From assembly GCA_015056245.1 (NCBI GenBank), contig SVGQ01000018.1, positions 1 through 35,961 on the forward strand: a stretch of 35,961 nucleotides of DNA, in the 5' to 3' direction. The notes under the pieces were generated by a model. It made no database searches, was not told where the DNA came from, and saw nothing but the letters and a program-made list of their open reading frames with translations. Below, piece after piece: positions 16,074 through 23,724 of this stretch; positions within the stretch are counted from its first letter, which is position 1, and every line of letters starts with the position of its first letter. This DNA comes from Clostridiales bacterium. GTDB lineage: Bacteria > Bacillota > Clostridia > Christensenellales > Aristaeellaceae. The position numbers and the translations under genes are program-made.

Positions 16074-16099
16074 ATGCGGTGTTTCAACCAGCGAATGAT

Positions 16100-16127
16100 A
16101 TTATACACCTTTTGGATTGAAAGTCAA
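16100..16127 (-). promoter_or_regulatory. Promoter of tRNA-Lys copy 1
   Basis: On the - strand: TTGACT (16127-16122), 16 bp, TATAAT (16105-16100), then a leader ending GCTGGTTGAAACACCGCAT directly before the tRNA. Confidence 0.8.
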
Positions 16128-16184
16128 CCCTTTTTTGAAAATTATTGCGCCAAAGAAAAATACGAATGGCGAAGTGGCGCAGCA

Positions 16185-16216
16185 TAAGAAAAACGCCATC
16201 CGATTTGGATGACGTT
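16185..16216 (-). terminator. Terminator of the second tRNA-Lys gene
   Basis: On the - strand AACGTCATCC and GGATGGCGTT pair around AAATC, followed by TTTCTTATG. It lies five bases after the tRNA end, so the two tRNAs are separate transcription units. Confidence 0.75.
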
Positions 16217-16220
16217 CTCT

Positions 16221-16296
16221 TGGTACACCATCAGGGACTCGAACCCTGGACACCCTGATTAAGAGTCAGGTGCTCTACCAACTGAGCTAATGGTGC
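16221..16296 (-). tRNA. tRNA-Lys (anticodon CTT), copy 2
   Basis: Identical over all 76 bases to copy 1, including encoded CCA, with the same 19-base leader in front. Its promoter and terminator differ in sequence from those of copy 1. Confidence 0.97.
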
Positions 16297-16322
16297 ATGC
16301 GGTGTTTCAACCAGCAAAAAGT

Positions 16323-16350
16323 ATTATACACCTTTTCGGCATCTTGTCAA
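16323..16350 (-). promoter_or_regulatory. Promoter of tRNA-Lys copy 2
   Basis: On the - strand: TTGACA (16350-16345), 16 bp, TATAAT (16328-16323). Spacing and the AAAAGGTG before the -10 match copy 1, pointing to duplication of the whole unit. Confidence 0.8.
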
Positions 16351-16422
16351 CACTTTTTTGCAAAAAATCTGAAAAGGCGCAAATTTCAATAATGTCTTGC
16401 AGCAGGCGTTTGGCCATTGACA

Positions 16423-16451
16423 TTGCATCGTCCTTGCGGGCATGATAAAAT
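16423..16451 (+). promoter_or_regulatory. Probable promoter of the HAD phosphatase gene
   Basis: TTGCAT (16423-16428), 17 bp, TAAAAT (16446-16451), about 58 bp before the start codon. Only a moderate match. Confidence 0.45.
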
Positions 16452-16508
16452 ACAAATACGCCATTGCGTCTGTGCGTGATGTGCAAGTATGCATAAACAG
16501 GTGAGCCT

Positions 16509-17168
16509 ATGAACCGCAGAATACAGAGACCCATCAAACAGATCCTTTGGGACTGGAACGGCACCCTGCTGGATGATCTGCAATATGCCATCGGTGTGCG
16601 GAACCGTACCTTTCCTGCTTTCGGCCTGCCCACCATCGATAGTCTGGAGGAATACCACAGCCAGTTTACATTCCCGGTTCGGCTGTACTATGAAAAGGCT
16701 GGCGTTACGGATGAAAACTTCGATCAGGTGGCCCATGCCTGGATGGATGAATATGTCCGCGGCTGTCCGCAGATCCCCCTGCATGAGGACGCAGTGGAGG
16801 TAGTACGCCTGTTTCGGCATGCCGGTTTGCATCAGGTGGTGCTGTCTGCCAGTCAGCTGGATATTCTCAGGCAGCAGCTTGGCTACTATGCCGGGCTGGA
16901 AGGAGCCTTTGATGAACTGCTGGCGTTGTCGGATATTTACGCACGCAGCAAGGAAGCGATCGGACTGGCCTATCTGGAACGCTGCGGCGTGTCGCCGGTG
17001 GAAAGCGTCATGCTGGGAGATACGCTTCATGATGCCGATGTGGCAAGGGCTATGGGAACCCAATGTATCCTGATCGCCCGGGGCCATCAGAGCCGTGCCA
17101 CACTGGAGCAAGCTGGTGTAACGGTGTGCGGCTCTTTGAAGGAAGCAGCCGGCCTCATTCTGGGCTGA
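16509..17168 (+). CDS. HAD-superfamily phosphatase (phosphoglycolate phosphatase-like)
   Basis: A 219-residue protein. Motif I is DWNGTLLDD (nucleophile D at about residue 15, with W in place of the usual F/L and N for the second D's neighbour), motif II is VVLSAS, and motifs III/IV are KEAIG and MLGDTLHDADVA. The alpha-helical cap lies between motifs I and II (about residues 25-85), as in PGP/beta-phosphoglucomutase subfamily I. It should hydrolyse a small phosphorylated metabolite in the cytoplasm; the substrate is not evident. The start follows AGGTGAG. It is a single-gene unit ended by a strong terminator. Confidence 0.88.
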   Translation: MNRRIQRPIKQILWDWNGTLLDDLQYAIGVRNRTFPAFGLPTIDSLEEYHSQFTFPVRLYYEKAGVTDENFDQVAHAWMDEYVRGCPQIPLHEDAVEVVRLFRHAGLHQVVLSASQLDILRQQLGYYAGLEGAFDELLALSDIYARSKEAIGLAYLERCGVSPVESVMLGDTLHDADVARAMGTQCILIARGHQSRATLEQAGVTVCGSLKEAAGLILG

Positions 17169-17207
17169 GTGCTGTTTTGGAATGGTTGATTGGATGATTC
17201 ATAGAAA

Positions 17208-17256
17208 AAGCGTCTGTGGTTTCAGGTGCAACGGCCTGACCACAGACGCTTCATTT
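17208..17256 (+). terminator. Rho-independent terminator of the HAD gene
   Basis: AAGCGTCTGTGGT pairs with ACCACAGACGCTT across a partly paired loop, followed by TCATTTTG. Confidence 0.8.
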
Positions 17257-17324
17257 TGCAAATAATCGTAAAATCATCGAATCGATAGGGACGCAATATG
17301 GAAAACGGGAAGAAATACAGACTG

Positions 17325-17540
17325 TTATTTGGGGGTTTCAGCGTTCAGACCCAGCACGTAGTCTGCACTGATGCGGTAATACCGGCACAATGTAATCAAA
17401 TGATGAATCGGCAGCGCATTCACGCCGTTTTCGTAGCGGGAGTATACTTGCTGGGTGGTTTCCAGAATCTGAGCAATGTCAGACTGTTTCAGGCCGCGCT
17501 TCTCCCGCAATTCTCTTAATCTTTCGCAATACGTTTTCAC
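17325..17540 (-). CDS. Small XRE-family helix-turn-helix regulator
   Basis: A 71-residue protein consisting of one HTH_3 domain: RLRELREKRGLKQSDIAQIL, then TTQQVYSRYENGVNALP, HHLITLCRYY and SADYVLGL, the standard five-helix layout ending with the 'DYLLG' tail. The GTG start at 17540 has GGGAGG six bases upstream. Its own promoter is at 17582-17610. It lies alone, convergent with the HAD gene and divergent from TspO. It could be a chromosomal housekeeping regulator or an orphan antitoxin; no toxin-like gene is adjacent. Confidence 0.88.
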   Translation of the reverse strand: MKTYCERLRELREKRGLKQSDIAQILETTQQVYSRYENGVNALPIHHLITLCRYYRISADYVLGLNAETPK

Positions 17541-17581
17541 AGCGAGCCTCCCTTCAGCCTTTTCAGACTATGATCATATTT

Positions 17582-17610
17582 ATTATACAGGAATTGGAAA
17601 CGCAATGCAA
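17582..17610 (-). promoter_or_regulatory. Promoter of the XRE regulator
   Basis: On the - strand: TTGCAT (17610-17605), 17 bp, TATAAT (17587-17582), about 42 bp before the GTG start. Confidence 0.75.
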
Positions 17611-17764
17611 TAATAAACAATTGGATTTCCAGATAAATACACCATAAAAACACCTGAATATCAATCAAACGTTTGGTTTGGATCGCTTTGCCGTATCGGA
17701 AGGACAGGGGGCGCATAAACTATCCGGGAAAGAAACAGCCTTGGCTTTGAAGGGGGAACACCAT

Positions 17765-18256
17765 ATGAACCGAAGAGAGAACGGACGAACCAACTGGAAA
17801 TGGCTGCTGATCTGTCTGGCGATACCGGTAGGGATCGGAATATTGTCTGCACTGGTCTCCATGGATGGTATGAAGCGATTTGAACAGGTTGCCAAGCCGC
17901 CGCTGACACCACCCGGCTGGTTGTTTCCGGTTGCATGGACACTGCTGTACCTGTTGATGGGCTATGCATCCTATGTGGTATGGCGCTCCGATGCATCCAA
18001 GCAGCAGATCGATCATGCGCTTCTCTGGTACGGCGCGCAGTTGGCGGCTAATTTTCTGTGGAGTCCGCTGTTCTTTCAGTGGGATCTGTACTTTGCGGCG
18101 CTTTTGTGGCTTGTGGTCATGCTGCTTCTGATCGTGATCACCATGGTGCGTTTTTGGCGGGTGGATCGCAAAGCAGGCATTCTGATCCTGCCGTATCTGT
18201 GCTGGGTGTTGTTTGCCGGCTACCTGAATGCCGGGGTCTGGATCCTGAATCGGTAG
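17765..18256 (+). CDS. TspO/MBR-family tryptophan-rich sensory protein
   Basis: A 163-residue membrane protein with five predicted helices. Diagnostic features are KPPLTPPGWLFPVAWTLLYLLMG, AANFLWSPLFF and the C-terminal PYLCWVLFAGYLNAGVWILN (cf. W-X-X-F-A-X-X-L-N). The family binds porphyrins and cholesterol-like ligands; in bacteria it is linked to tetrapyrrole turnover and stress. The ATG at 17765 follows AGGGGGA; a longer in-frame start at 17678 lacks a ribosome site. A charged ten-residue N-terminus precedes helix 1. It is monocistronic with a strong terminator. Confidence 0.94.
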   Translation: MNRRENGRTNWKWLLICLAIPVGIGILSALVSMDGMKRFEQVAKPPLTPPGWLFPVAWTLLYLLMGYASYVVWRSDASKQQIDHALLWYGAQLAANFLWSPLFFQWDLYFAALLWLVVMLLLIVITMVRFWRVDRKAGILILPYLCWVLFAGYLNAGVWILNR

Positions 18257-18270
18257 GGCAAAGAAAAAAC

Positions 18271-18314
18271 AGCAAACAAGCCATTCCTGTACGGGTTTGG
18301 CTTGTTTGCTTTGT
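18271..18314 (+). terminator. Rho-independent terminator of the TspO gene
   Basis: AGCAAACAAGCC (18271-18282) pairs perfectly with GGCTTGTTTGCT (18299-18310), then TTGTC. Confidence 0.8.
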
Positions 18315-18371
18315 CAAAATGTGTTAAGATAGTTTGAGAAACTGAACAAATGTAATGAGAGGTGTACCGCC

Positions 18372-19154
18372 GTGACATTTACTGATTTCCATTATTTTTC
18401 CAACGCGCTGGGCGTGCAGGTGTCTGTGTTTGTGCTGATGCCTCCCATGGATGTGATGCAGCAGAAAAAGACCAAGCTGCCCTGTCTGTACCTGCTCCAC
18501 GGTCTCAGCGATGATCATACCATGTGGATGCGCCAGACCCGTTTGGAGTATTATGCCCGCAAGTATCGAGCTGCGATTGTGATGCCGGCGGTGAACCGTT
18601 CCTTCTATACAGATATGGCGCAGGGAGCCAAGTATTTCACCTTTGTATCCGAAGAACTGCCCGAGGTGATGGAGCGGTATTTCCCCATCAGTGATAACCG
18701 CAAGGATCGCTTTGCTGCGGGCTTGTCCATGGGCGGCTATGGCGCTATGAAGCTGGGTCTGAGCTGCCCGGATCGCTATGCGGCTGTTGCCAGTTTTTCC
18801 GGTGCGCTGGAGATGGAAAAGAGCTGGCAGGATAGCCGGCGCGGCGATGACTTTCTCAGGGAACTGGATATCGTCTTTGGCGGCGAAAAGGCCATGAAGA
18901 ACAGTGATAATAATCTGGCCCGTCTGGCCCGCCGCCTTGCCAAGACCCCGCAAGAGGCTCCCCGCATCTATGTGGCCTGCGGCACGGAGGATTTCCTCTT
19001 TGAAGCCAATAACAGCTTTGTGAAGAATTTTGGCAAAAAGCTGAATATTGAGTATTTTACCGAGCCCGGCGCCCACACTTGGGATTTCTGGGATAAGCAT
19101 ATCGAAAAAGCCCTTGAATGGTTCAACCTGCCGGAGGCGGAAAACGTATGGTAA
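18372..19154 (+). CDS. Esterase D / acetyl-esterase-like alpha/beta hydrolase
   Basis: A 260-residue protein of the Esterase (PF00756) family. It has LYLLHGLSDDHTMW near the oxyanion region, the nucleophile elbow GLSMGGYGAMKLGL, an acid in CGTEDFLFE and H in GAHTWDFWD, which is the complete triad. Relatives include S-formylglutathione hydrolase and the small tributyrin/xylan acetyl esterases of gut Firmicutes. No signal peptide is seen, so it is probably cytoplasmic. The GTG at 18372 has AGAGGTG upstream. It overlaps the TlyA gene by 7 bp, so the two are translated from one message. Confidence 0.92.
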   Translation: MTFTDFHYFSNALGVQVSVFVLMPPMDVMQQKKTKLPCLYLLHGLSDDHTMWMRQTRLEYYARKYRAAIVMPAVNRSFYTDMAQGAKYFTFVSEELPEVMERYFPISDNRKDRFAAGLSMGGYGAMKLGLSCPDRYAAVASFSGALEMEKSWQDSRRGDDFLRELDIVFGGEKAMKNSDNNLARLARRLAKTPQEAPRIYVACGTEDFLFEANNSFVKNFGKKLNIEYFTEPGAHTWDFWDKHIEKALEWFNLPEAENVW

Positions 19155-19969
19155 AGAAAACCACAGCCATGGAACGCCTGCTCAAGGAAGGCTTCTTTGA
19201 CAGCAAGGAAGCAGCCCTGCCCTACCTGATGAGCGGAGCGGTCACCTGCGGCGCGGTGCCGGTGCGCACCGGCGGTCAGATCGTGCCGCTGGATCTGCCC
19301 ATGAATGTGAAGGGACTCAACGAGAAATATGTGGGCAAGGGCGGCTATAAGCTGGAAGGTGCCATTGCGGACTTCGGCATTGAGGTCAAGGACCGGATCT
19401 GCATTGACGCTGGTGCCTGCACAGGCGGATTTACCGACTGCCTGCGCCAGCATGGCGCGGGGCTGGTCTACGCGGTAGAGGTTGGCTTTGGGCAACTGGC
19501 GGGCAGCCTGATGCAGGATGCCACTATCGTTAATCTGGAAAAGACCAACATTGGCGATGAAAAGCTGCTCTCCCTCGAACCCAAGCCGGATCTGGGCAGT
19601 GTGGATCTGAGCTATCTGTCGCTGGTGAAGGCGGTGCCGCAGTTCCGGGCGATCATGCATGATCAGGGCGAATTGATGTGTCTGGTCAAGCCGCTGTTCG
19701 AGATCGACGATGCCAACGCCCGCCGTACCGGCGAAATCGCTCAGGAAGCGTATCTGCCGCTGTTGATCGGTTTGGTGGAAGAACTGAACAGCCAACCGTC
19801 TACATGGGTGGAAAATGTTACCCACAGCCCGGTTACCGGTAACAATGGCACTCATGAGTTCTTCCTGCATGTGTGTTTTGGCGCGCAGGAGAACAAGCCC
19901 GATCTGTCTCAGGCCTGTCAGGCTGCGGTGGAAAGGGCTGTGCAGCTGGAGAAATACCATAAGAAATAG
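19148..19969 (+). CDS. tlyA: TlyA-family rRNA 2'-O-methyltransferase (S4 + FtsJ domains)
   Basis: A 273-residue protein. Residues 1-60 form a short S4 RNA-binding domain (ERLLKEGFFDSKEAALPYLMSG). The FtsJ-like methyltransferase follows, with YVGKGGYKLEGAI, the SAM-binding motif CIDAGACTGGFTDCLRQ, VYAVEVGFGQL, PDLGSVDLSYLSL and CLVKPLFEI. TlyA methylates 16S/23S rRNA riboses and affects capreomycin sensitivity; in Clostridia the gene more often lies in the dxs/recN region. Here it is coupled to an esterase. The catalytic K-D-K-E-like residues (K in SRGGxKL, D in DLSY, K in VKP) are present. Confidence 0.92.
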   Translation: MVKKTTAMERLLKEGFFDSKEAALPYLMSGAVTCGAVPVRTGGQIVPLDLPMNVKGLNEKYVGKGGYKLEGAIADFGIEVKDRICIDAGACTGGFTDCLRQHGAGLVYAVEVGFGQLAGSLMQDATIVNLEKTNIGDEKLLSLEPKPDLGSVDLSYLSLVKAVPQFRAIMHDQGELMCLVKPLFEIDDANARRTGEIAQEAYLPLLIGLVEELNSQPSTWVENVTHSPVTGNNGTHEFFLHVCFGAQENKPDLSQACQAAVERAVQLEKYHKK

Positions 19970-20078
19970 GTTTTCTTTTCCAGTGAAAATTCCATCGAAA
20001 AAGCATAATCCCCGGGAAGATTTCTTCCCGTCTGTTCGTTACATAAGTAACAGAGGAAATACCAAGGAGGTCATCACG

Positions 20079-21236
20079 ATGAAAACAGCTTACAGAAAGA
20101 AAAATAGGTGCATCGCAGTAGTGGCGTTGCTTCTTTCTTTGCTGATGGCTGGCAGCGCTTTGGCAGATGGTTTCGGTGTGGTTACCGGCACCAACTCCCT
20201 CAATCTGCGCTCCGCGGGCAGTTCCTCCAGCCAGTGGCTGGGCGCTTATCCCAAGGGTACATGGGTGGAGATCATCGGCAGCCAGAATAACTTCTATCAG
20301 GTCATCACCCCTGATGGAAAAGTGGGCTACATGAGTAAGAATTATGTGGATGCCAATGGCGGCGAAATGCTCCGGATCGCTACGGTGAATAACCGCAACA
20401 GCGGCGCATTTCTCAATTTCCGTCAGTCTCCCAGCTATAACGCCAAGGTGCTGGGCATCTTCTACAGCGGTGTGCCGCTGATGGTGCTGGGCGAGCAGAA
20501 CGGATGGTATTGCGTGCAGATCAACGGTCAGGTGGGCTATGTGCGCAGCGAGTTTGTCAATGTGCGCACCATCGCTGGCAGCAGCGAGGTGGCTACCATC
20601 AAAACGCCCAATAACTCCGCCATGAATATGCGCTCCGGCCCCGGAAAGCAGTATGCGGTTGTTCGTCAGTATCCCGGCGACGAGTACGTGATGGTGCTGG
20701 CTAAGGGCAAGGAATGGTGGTATGTATCCGTTGACGGCGATACCGGCTATATGAGCAGCGATTTCCTCAGCGAAGGTCTCAAAACATCCCGGGATCAGGC
20801 AGCTACCAGCGGCGGCGGTGTCAGCAGCAACAGCTATGCGGTGGTCAGCAACCCTCGCTCCACGCAGGCTTTGAATCTGCGCCAGTTCCCCAGCACGGCT
20901 TCCGCAGTGCTGCGCAAGCTGTACAATGGCGATGAACTTTGGGTGGACGAGCATGGTTCCGAATGGTGCGCTGTTACTGTGAAGGAAACAGGCCTCAGCG
21001 GCTATGTGATGACCAAGTACATCACCCTCTACAACACGCCCACCACCACGCTTCGTACGGTGGTGCACCCCAGCGGCACCTATGTGAACCTGCGCCAGAG
21101 TCAGAGTTTGACCGCGCCCATCCTGATGCGGGTACCTCACGGCCGTCAGGTGACCATTCTCTCGGCGGGTGCTGAGTGGAGCAAGGTCAGCTACAATGGT
21201 ACGCAGGGCTATATGCTCAGCTATTTCCTCAAATAA
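20079..21236 (+). CDS. Secreted protein with five bacterial SH3 repeats
   Basis: A 385-residue protein. The signal peptide (about residues 1-29: KKNRCIAVVALLLSLLMAG, then SALA) is followed by five SH3_3-type repeats at roughly 32-92, 98-162, 168-232, 248-315 and 322-385. Each has an L-N-[LFM]-R turn, for example SLNLRSAG, FLNFRQSP, MNMRSGPG, LNLRQFP and VNLRQSQ, and a closing G-Y-[MV] strand. Such repeats bind cell-wall peptides. No catalytic domain, transmembrane helix or sorting signal is present, so it is probably wall-associated or soluble. AAGGAGG precedes the ATG. The 3' end overlaps the convergent membrane-protein gene by 16 bp. Confidence 0.92.
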   Translation: MKTAYRKKNRCIAVVALLLSLLMAGSALADGFGVVTGTNSLNLRSAGSSSSQWLGAYPKGTWVEIIGSQNNFYQVITPDGKVGYMSKNYVDANGGEMLRIATVNNRNSGAFLNFRQSPSYNAKVLGIFYSGVPLMVLGEQNGWYCVQINGQVGYVRSEFVNVRTIAGSSEVATIKTPNNSAMNMRSGPGKQYAVVRQYPGDEYVMVLAKGKEWWYVSVDGDTGYMSSDFLSEGLKTSRDQAATSGGGVSSNSYAVVSNPRSTQALNLRQFPSTASAVLRKLYNGDELWVDEHGSEWCAVTVKETGLSGYVMTKYITLYNTPTTTLRTVVHPSGTYVNLRQSQSLTAPILMRVPHGRQVTILSAGAEWSKVSYNGTQGYMLSYFLK

Positions 21237-21862
21237 AGCCTGCGGAAGACCGCAAGCAGAGAGCGCATCAACAGCATACACAGCATTTCCAGCGAGGCGA
21301 TATATACCCCGTATCCCGGACGGATGAGAAACGCCAGCGGCGTTCCCGAAGGCGCAGCCCGGAGAAACAGGTAGTTGCTGTCCAACAGATCGTTGATGCA
21401 TGCTACCAACAACAGAAAACCGTTGCCCAGAAGGAAAGCCTTGCAGGCGCTCTGCGGCAACGGTTTTTTCTGTGTCCACAGGAATACCGCTGTTGCTATG
21501 ATCAGCACATGCAACCGGAGAAAAGCCAGCCGCATCAACAGCGGATGAGAGCAGACGCTGATCGCTGGAAAGCAGAGGGCCAGACCTGCGCCGGGAACAC
21601 CCAGCAACAGCAGCAGATGATAGCCAGCCGGAAACGAAAACCAACACAGGGGAATACACAACACTGCCATCATACCACAAAGATGAAGCGGCAAACCGGT
21701 TTGCAGCGTCAATAGATCATCCAGCCACAAAAGATACAGCTGGCTGCTCATGGACAGCGTCAGCCCGCCTGTTAATGCCGCCGCTGTCAGGTGCCGCCGC
21801 AATGGGGCAGAGGCCCCATAACGGGCCAGTGTGCACCAGATCAGCAGCTGAAACCATTGCAT
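21221..21862 (-). CDS. YwaF-like (TIGR02206) integral membrane protein
   Basis: A 213-residue hydrophobic protein with six or seven membrane helices. LPLHLCGMMAVLCIPL and NDLLDSNYLFLRAAPSGTPLAFL match the HLC and N-Y-X-F-L-X-X-P-X-X-X-S/T-X-L pattern of the TMEM164/YwaF family, whose function is not established. The start is uncertain. ATG at 21862 has GGGAGG 11 bases upstream. The frame extends to a TTG at 21949, adding 29 hydrophilic residues, but that codon has no ribosome site and would overlap the -10 of the divergent relQ-like gene. Convergent with the SH3 gene, whose end it overlaps by 16 bp. Confidence 0.8.
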   Translation of the reverse strand: MQWFQLLIWCTLARYGASAPLRRHLTAAALTGGLTLSMSSQLYLLWLDDLLTLQTGLPLHLCGMMAVLCIPLCWFSFPAGYHLLLLLGVPGAGLALCFPAISVCSHPLLMRLAFLRLHVLIIATAVFLWTQKKPLPQSACKAFLLGNGFLLLVACINDLLDSNYLFLRAAPSGTPLAFLIRPGYGVYIASLEMLCMLLMRSLLAVFRRLYLRK

Positions 21863-21921
21863 CTGTTCTTGCACCTCCCGGAGATACTTTGCCTTGCTCC
21901 AGTCGAAACCATGCGCCCGGT

Positions 21922-21950
21922 TTGACGGCTCCCCATAAAAACGATACAAT
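21922..21950 (+). promoter_or_regulatory. Promoter of the small alarmone synthetase gene
   Basis: TTGACG (21922-21927), 17 bp, TACAAT (21945-21950), 40 bp before the start codon. It lies over the possible extended 5' end of the divergent membrane-protein gene. Confidence 0.7.
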
Positions 21951-21990
21951 AGAATCAGAGGTACCGTCCTCAGCCAAGGAGGGAGATTAT

Positions 21991-22686
21991 ATGGAACATA
22001 CGCCTCAATGGCCTGCCGAGATGGAGGAACTGATCCGGGGATTTGTGGATCTCCGCTGCCGCTATCAGGCGGCGCTGACGGAGGTCAAAACCAAGCTGGA
22101 TATCCTCAATGAGGAATTTCGTGTCCGCTACTCCCGCAATCCGATCCATCACATGGAAAGCCGTATCAAAGCACCGGCGAGCGTAGCCCAAAAACTGGCC
22201 CGCAAAGGATTCGCCCCGACACCTGAAAACGCGGTCCAGCAGCTGAAGGATATCGCGGGTATCCGAGTGGTCTGCGCCTATCGGGAGGATGTCTATACCA
22301 TTGCCAAGCTGCTGACCAGTCAGGATGATATCCGCCTGCTGCGTACCCGGGACTATATCAAGGAACCCAAGGCCAATGGCTATCGCAGTTTGCACCTGAT
22401 CGTGGAGATTCCGGTGTTCCTGTCCACGGGCAAGCAATATTTGCCGGTGGAAGTGCAGATCCGCACCATTGCCATGGACTTTTGGGCCAGTCTGGAGCAC
22501 CGCATCCGTTACAAGGTGGAGTTTCAGGTGCCGGAGGATCTGAACCGGGAGTTGTTTGACGCTGCCCAGCGTATCGCAGAAGTGGACGAGGATATGCAGC
22601 GCATTCATGACCGGATGGTGGAATTGGCGAATCAGAGCGGGGTATCCTCGCAGCCTCAGCCGCCGCAAGTGGATTGGGAAGAATAA
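21991..22686 (+). CDS. RelQ-type small alarmone synthetase ((p)ppGpp synthetase)
   Basis: A 231-residue protein with a single RelA/SpoT synthetase domain and no hydrolase, TGS or ACT domain. The core is visible as IAGIRVVCAYREDVYTIAKLL, RDYIKEPKANGYRSLHLIVE and PVEVQIRTIAMDFWASLEHR, including the GYRSLH and E-V-Q-I-R-T signatures for GTP and ATP use. It makes (p)ppGpp from GTP/GDP and ATP. The C-terminal helix region with RIAEVDEDMQ resembles the tetramer-forming helices of RelQ. The start is supported by AAGGAGGGAGATT. It appears monocistronic or weakly coupled to the YdcZ-like gene through the hairpin at 22691-22728. Confidence 0.94.
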   Translation: MEHTPQWPAEMEELIRGFVDLRCRYQAALTEVKTKLDILNEEFRVRYSRNPIHHMESRIKAPASVAQKLARKGFAPTPENAVQQLKDIAGIRVVCAYREDVYTIAKLLTSQDDIRLLRTRDYIKEPKANGYRSLHLIVEIPVFLSTGKQYLPVEVQIRTIAMDFWASLEHRIRYKVEFQVPEDLNRELFDAAQRIAEVDEDMQRIHDRMVELANQSGVSSQPQPPQVDWEE

Positions 22687-22690
22687 GAAA

Positions 22691-22728
22691 ATCGCCTCTC
22701 TGTGCATCCTATGGCACAGGGAGGCGAT
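22691..22728 (+). promoter_or_regulatory. Hairpin that sequesters the ribosome site of the YdcZ-like gene
   Basis: Arms 22691-22705 and 22714-22728 pair over 15 bp with a single G:U and an eight-base loop. It begins four bases after the relQ-like stop. The 3' arm contains GGGAGG (22719-22724), the only ribosome site for the TTG start at 22733. T-rich sequence (TTGATTTGATC, then ATTTTTG) follows, so it may also act as a leaky terminator. Either way, expression of the downstream gene should depend on the hairpin opening. Confidence 0.7.
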
Positions 22729-22732
22729 TGAT

Positions 22733-23161
22733 TTGATCGGATTTTTGTTTGCTGTGATTGCCGGTGCAGCCATGAGCGTGCAGGGTGTGATGAACACCCG
22801 CCTGCAGGAGCATGTGGGCTTGTGGGAAGCCAATGCGTACACGCAGGGGACTGCCCTTTTGCTGTCGCTGATTGTGCTGTGGATCTTCGGCAACGGCGAT
22901 TTGATGAAGCTGACCAGCGTACCCAAAGGATACTTGCTCAGCGGTGCATTGGGGCTGGTGATCACCGTTACAGTGATGCTTTCCATCAAGGGGCTCAGCC
23001 CAACAGTGGCGATTTCCACCATCCTGATTGCCCAGTTGCTGGTGGCTGCCATGATCGATGGTTTTGGCTGGATGGGGCAAGAAAAAATCAGCATGAGCGC
23101 AAAGCAGTTCATTGGCCTTGCGCTCATGCTGGGCGGGGTTGTGCTGTTCAAATGGAAATGA
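22733..23161 (+). CDS. YdcZ/DUF606-type small membrane transporter-like protein
   Basis: A 142-residue protein with five hydrophobic helices, matching the four- or five-helix half-transporters of the DMT clan (DUF606). Typical pieces are FLFAVIAGAAMSVQGVMNTRL, HVGLWEANAYTQGTALL, GALGLVITVTVMLSIKGLSPTVAISTI and FIGLALMLGGVVLFKWK. The first codon is a TTG at 22733, chosen because GGGAGG lies eight bases upstream and the length then fits the family; no in-frame ATG exists before residue 20. The substrate is unknown. Its stop codon abuts the stop of the convergent gene at 23162 with no gap. Confidence 0.85.
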   Translation: MIGFLFAVIAGAAMSVQGVMNTRLQEHVGLWEANAYTQGTALLLSLIVLWIFGNGDLMKLTSVPKGYLLSGALGLVITVTVMLSIKGLSPTVAISTILIAQLLVAAMIDGFGWMGQEKISMSAKQFIGLALMLGGVVLFKWK

Positions 23162-23668
23162 TTATTCTGTTTCAAACCCCAGCACACCATTGGTGCGGTT
23201 GTTCAGGTCGTTGATGGCCTCCGTCAGGGCGTTGAGGGAGTCGTTCACTTTTTGACCGCTTGCCAGTTTGGCATCATAGGTGTCCAGTATGGTGTAGATG
23301 TTATCAAATACGGACTGGGCGTACAGGCGGCCTACTTCGCCGTACATGCTTACGTTCAGTTCGTTGATCAGCTCCACGCCGTGCACGTATTGCCGGATCT
23401 TGGACAGCTCAATGGTGGTGCTGCTGGCACCCAGACGGCTGAGCTTGTTGGTGGCAGCCAAAGCATATTGCACTTCACTGCGCAGTTTGGCATTGCGCTG
23501 GTTGGTGAAGTTTTCCTCATTCAGGCCCCCCACACCGGAGGCGCGGAAGATGACAAAAGCAGCCACCAGAATGCCCACAATAACCAGTATGGGAAGCAAA
23601 GGACTGCTGGAACGGGTATTCTGATAACGATAGCCTTTCTGCTTGCGATTGCCGCGATAGTGGATCAT
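23162..23668 (-). CDS. Membrane-anchored protein of unknown function
   Basis: A 168-residue protein. A very basic N-terminus (HYRGNRKQKGYRYQNTR) precedes one membrane helix (about residues 24-42, LLPILVIVGILVAAFVIF), giving a likely N-in, C-out topology. The outside part is mainly helical, with heptad-like patterns (LRSEVQYALAATNKLSRLG, LSKIRQYVHGVELINELN, LNALTEAINDLNNRTNG), suggesting a helical bundle or coiled coil. I recognise no family. ATG follows GGAGGAAAATCC. It has its own promoter at 23725-23752. A role at the cell surface or divisome is possible, but nothing in the sequence proves it. Confidence 0.8.
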   Translation of the reverse strand: MIHYRGNRKQKGYRYQNTRSSSPLLPILVIVGILVAAFVIFRASGVGGLNEENFTNQRNAKLRSEVQYALAATNKLSRLGASSTTIELSKIRQYVHGVELINELNVSMYGEVGRLYAQSVFDNIYTILDTYDAKLASGQKVNDSLNALTEAINDLNNRTNGVLGFETE

Positions 23669-23724
23669 TGGATTTTCCTCCTTGCAGCCAGTAAAGTGCT
23701 GCGGATACTTCTAAAGGCATCAAT

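Noticed and set aside
17325-17540. XRE gene as antitoxin of a toxin-antitoxin pair
   Set aside because: No small toxin-like gene adjoins it; neighbours are a phosphatase and TspO.
17667-17676. CAAACGTTTG palindrome upstream of tspO as a LacI-type operator
   Set aside because: Ten bases only, no regulator nearby and no clear promoter positioned against it.
19833-21680. A 615-codon minus-strand frame opposite the SH3 protein gene
   Set aside because: It is the antisense shadow of the SH3 repeats, with no ribosome site or family pattern; the + strand gene has a signal peptide and clear domains.
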